From Eonycteris spelaea (lineage: Eukaryota; Chordata; Mammalia; Chiroptera; Pteropodidae), in NCBI GenBank assembly GCA_003508835.1, contig PUFA01000027.1, positions 9,548,001 to 9,612,000 of the forward strand: a stretch of 64,000 bases of DNA. Direction: 5' to 3'. Below are positions 62,101-64,000 of this stretch, in pieces. A model generated the notes under the pieces. The model did not search any database. It worked only from the letters and a program-made list of their open reading frames with translations, and had not been told where the DNA came from. Numbering within the stretch: the stretch's first letter is position 1; the number at the start of each line of letters is the position of its first letter. Both the position numbers and the translations under genes were made by a program.

Positions 62101-62784
62101 CGTTGCATTTTCCACTATAGTCTCATTAAAACCTAGAAGGAGAATTTGAATTAATTTACACTTTCTCCTTAATACTTACATACCAAGCCTTACTCAGTCA
62201 TTTTATACCACGTAGTGATCCTTTTTATGACATAATTTATCAACAGTAACCACCATTATAATTTCATCATTTGTTATCTTACCTACTGTTGAACTTCTCT
62301 GGGTGTTTTTCTCTCATGATGTGAAATCTGTGTGCAATGGAGGCATCCTAGGAGAGAAATAGAAAAGAAAAATGGAACAGTTTATGATCCTATTATCTTG
62401 TAGAAATACAAATTAAAAGAGAAAATATTAATGGATAATATATTTAAATTAACATTTTTCTTAACAGTATCATTGCCAATAAGATGTTCCAAAATTAGGC
62501 AAAAATGGGTAATCCACATAAATCTTGTGCAATTGTGATTTATGGCACCATTTTACCATTGGTCATTTGTCATATTTACTTCTAGGACTTGATCTCTCTT
62601 TAATTTATATACCTCCTTTAATAAATGGTTTTGGCCTCAAGCTCAAAAGTACGTTTAAGATAGTGCATATGAGCATACATGTCAAAGAGCAGTTGAAAAT
62701 ATTGTTATGCAAGAGCTGGAAGGATGGCCTGAGTGGAGAAATGATCGGATAGAGCAGCTCCTCATTCTTTGAAATTAATTATAG
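56110..62784. other. Unannotated AT-rich sequence
   Basis: No gene, RNA or confident dispersed repeat is recognised in this 6.7-kb stretch. Simple tracts: poly(T) at 56345-56360, T/C-rich at about 60305-60350, and short (TATA/CA)n patches near 60957-60985 and 61494-61525. Small frames (57534-57731, minus 58092-58304, minus 59683-59883, minus 60226-60522, 61633-61914 and others) are of chance length. Confidence 0.4.
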
Positions 62785-62820
62785 TCAAACAAACAAACAA
62801 ACAAACAAACAACAACAAAA
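62785..62820. repeat. (AAAC)n microsatellite
   Basis: About seven AAAC units followed by AAC units. Confidence 0.95.
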
Positions 62821-64000
62821 CAGTGTGAAGGTGCATATCTAGTAAAGGTAAGTACTATGCATGTCTTCTAAGTTTTCTAAGAGTGTCTTGGACATGTAAT
62901 TATTACCCATTTGTTTCACAAGCAACTTCCTGACATATATATATCTTATCTTACGTCATGGAGAAAAACAACAAAGAGAAAAATTTTTTGGATTACTGGT
63001 GGAAAGTGTATCTAGGTTTTGAGACGCAAAATGAAAGAGTTCAGATGGATGTTTCTTCCTTTTAGGAAATCCATTCAGTTTCTATGAGACAGAATCACAC
63101 TCAGTATGTGCAACTACTGCAAGACTGAGATTCTAGCTTTTTAAGCATAAACAGTTCCTGTTGACTTTAATGATTAATCATTCCAATGGGAAACTAATAT
63201 ATTTACCAGTCATCTCAATAGAAACGGGGGTATTGTTGTGATTAACTGTTAATTTTGTTTCATAGTGGTGATAAAGGAATGAGAAAGACCAAACACAAAG
63301 GAAATAAAAAAGTTGTGTAATTGAGAGAATCTCAAAAGCACTAATCAAGGATTAAAAGTCTAATGAATGAAATGAAAAGACTAATGTGCTTACTCATGCA
63401 TAACAAAGCATGAGGCACAACAAGAGAGGGACCAATGCCCACTGCAGATGGCTGACACAGTGGCTTCTCCCTACAAGAAAGAGCTGTGATAGAAACACAT
63501 TTTTTGTTATATATGCTATATCCTCTAAAAATTGTGGAGCAATTGAATTAATTCACAAGTGAAAAGAACACAAAGGTATAGACAGGTATGTATAGAAACA
63601 ACATTTATAAAAAAAAAAAAAGTTGCCAAAAAACAACAAATCTACAGTTTGATATTCTAAAATATAACTTTGTTATATATACTTGGTCAACTTCCTGGTT
63701 TGCTTAGAAGCAGGAATATCAAGATGGTTCTTTTTTTACCAGTCAGATTGTTCTCTTTTTTAAATTCTCAATGATTTTAATAAGTCATAATTAATTAATC
63801 TATTTTAGAATGTGATGTTGTCTTATTGTGGTATGAAATTATAGAAAAATCTGAGTTAGGCTATTTATGATATATCAGGTAGCTTGATCATTTAATTAAT
63901 TTTTAAAAGTCATTTATTTTGACTTTAACCTTAATCTGGTTCAAAATCAATTTAGAATACCTTATAATTGAATGCATACAACCAGTAGACCAGTAAAACA
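62821..64000. other. Unannotated AT-rich sequence
   Basis: No gene or confident repeat was seen. An A12 run lies near 63609-63621. Confidence 0.4.

Overview
The window looks like nuclear DNA of a placental mammal. It is AT-rich throughout, holds no convincing host protein-coding exon, and is built largely from old mammalian interspersed repeats (L2, MIR, L1M, MLT1/MLT2, hAT) plus several endogenous retrovirus (ERV) insertions. No Alu, rodent B1/B2, ruminant Bov-tA, carnivore tRNA-Lys SINE or equine ERE was seen. The one lineage-diagnostic element is a 5S-rRNA-derived SINE at 55870-56109. SINEs of this type are known from fruit bats (Pteropodidae), so a pteropodid bat is my best guess for the source. 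This is inference, not proof. Repeat families were recognised from remembered consensus text, not by a search, so most boundaries are approximate; those supported by target-site duplications (TSDs) are much firmer.

Layout. 1-10.2 kb: L2 and MIR copies in both orientations, with an ERV solo LTR (7410-7865) inserted in an L2. 10.2-16.0 kb: a defective class I (gammaretrovirus-like) provirus, LTR to LTR, flanked by the 4-bp duplication ATCC. Its gag, pro and pol are broken by stops and shifts, much of reverse transcriptase is deleted and no env is recognised. 16.26-16.67 kb: a solo LTR of the same family in the opposite orientation, with duplication CTAA. 18.15-18.49 kb: a solo LTR of an unrelated class I family, with duplication ATCT. 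18.7-31.8 kb: MIR, L2 and L1 remnants, a short poly(A)-tailed retrocopy, and a SUCLG2-like pseudogene fragment. 31.9-34.2 kb: a long antisense L1 remnant. 35.5 kb: a hAT-transposon end that seems to have been retroposed into a MIR. 39.4-53.9 kb: more L2, MIR, hAT, two L1 3' ends and large microsatellites. 54.6-56.1 kb: a nest of MLT2 within MLT1, followed by the 5S-derived SINE. 56.1-64 kb: mostly unrecognised AT-rich sequence.

Nothing here acts together as a pathway. The window reads as an intergenic or deep intronic stretch whose interest lies in its retroelement history. The items most worth following are the bipartite 5S SINE, the putatively retroposed hAT end, the local cluster of one ERV family, and the RNase H domain that keeps all four acidic residues in an otherwise ruined pol gene.
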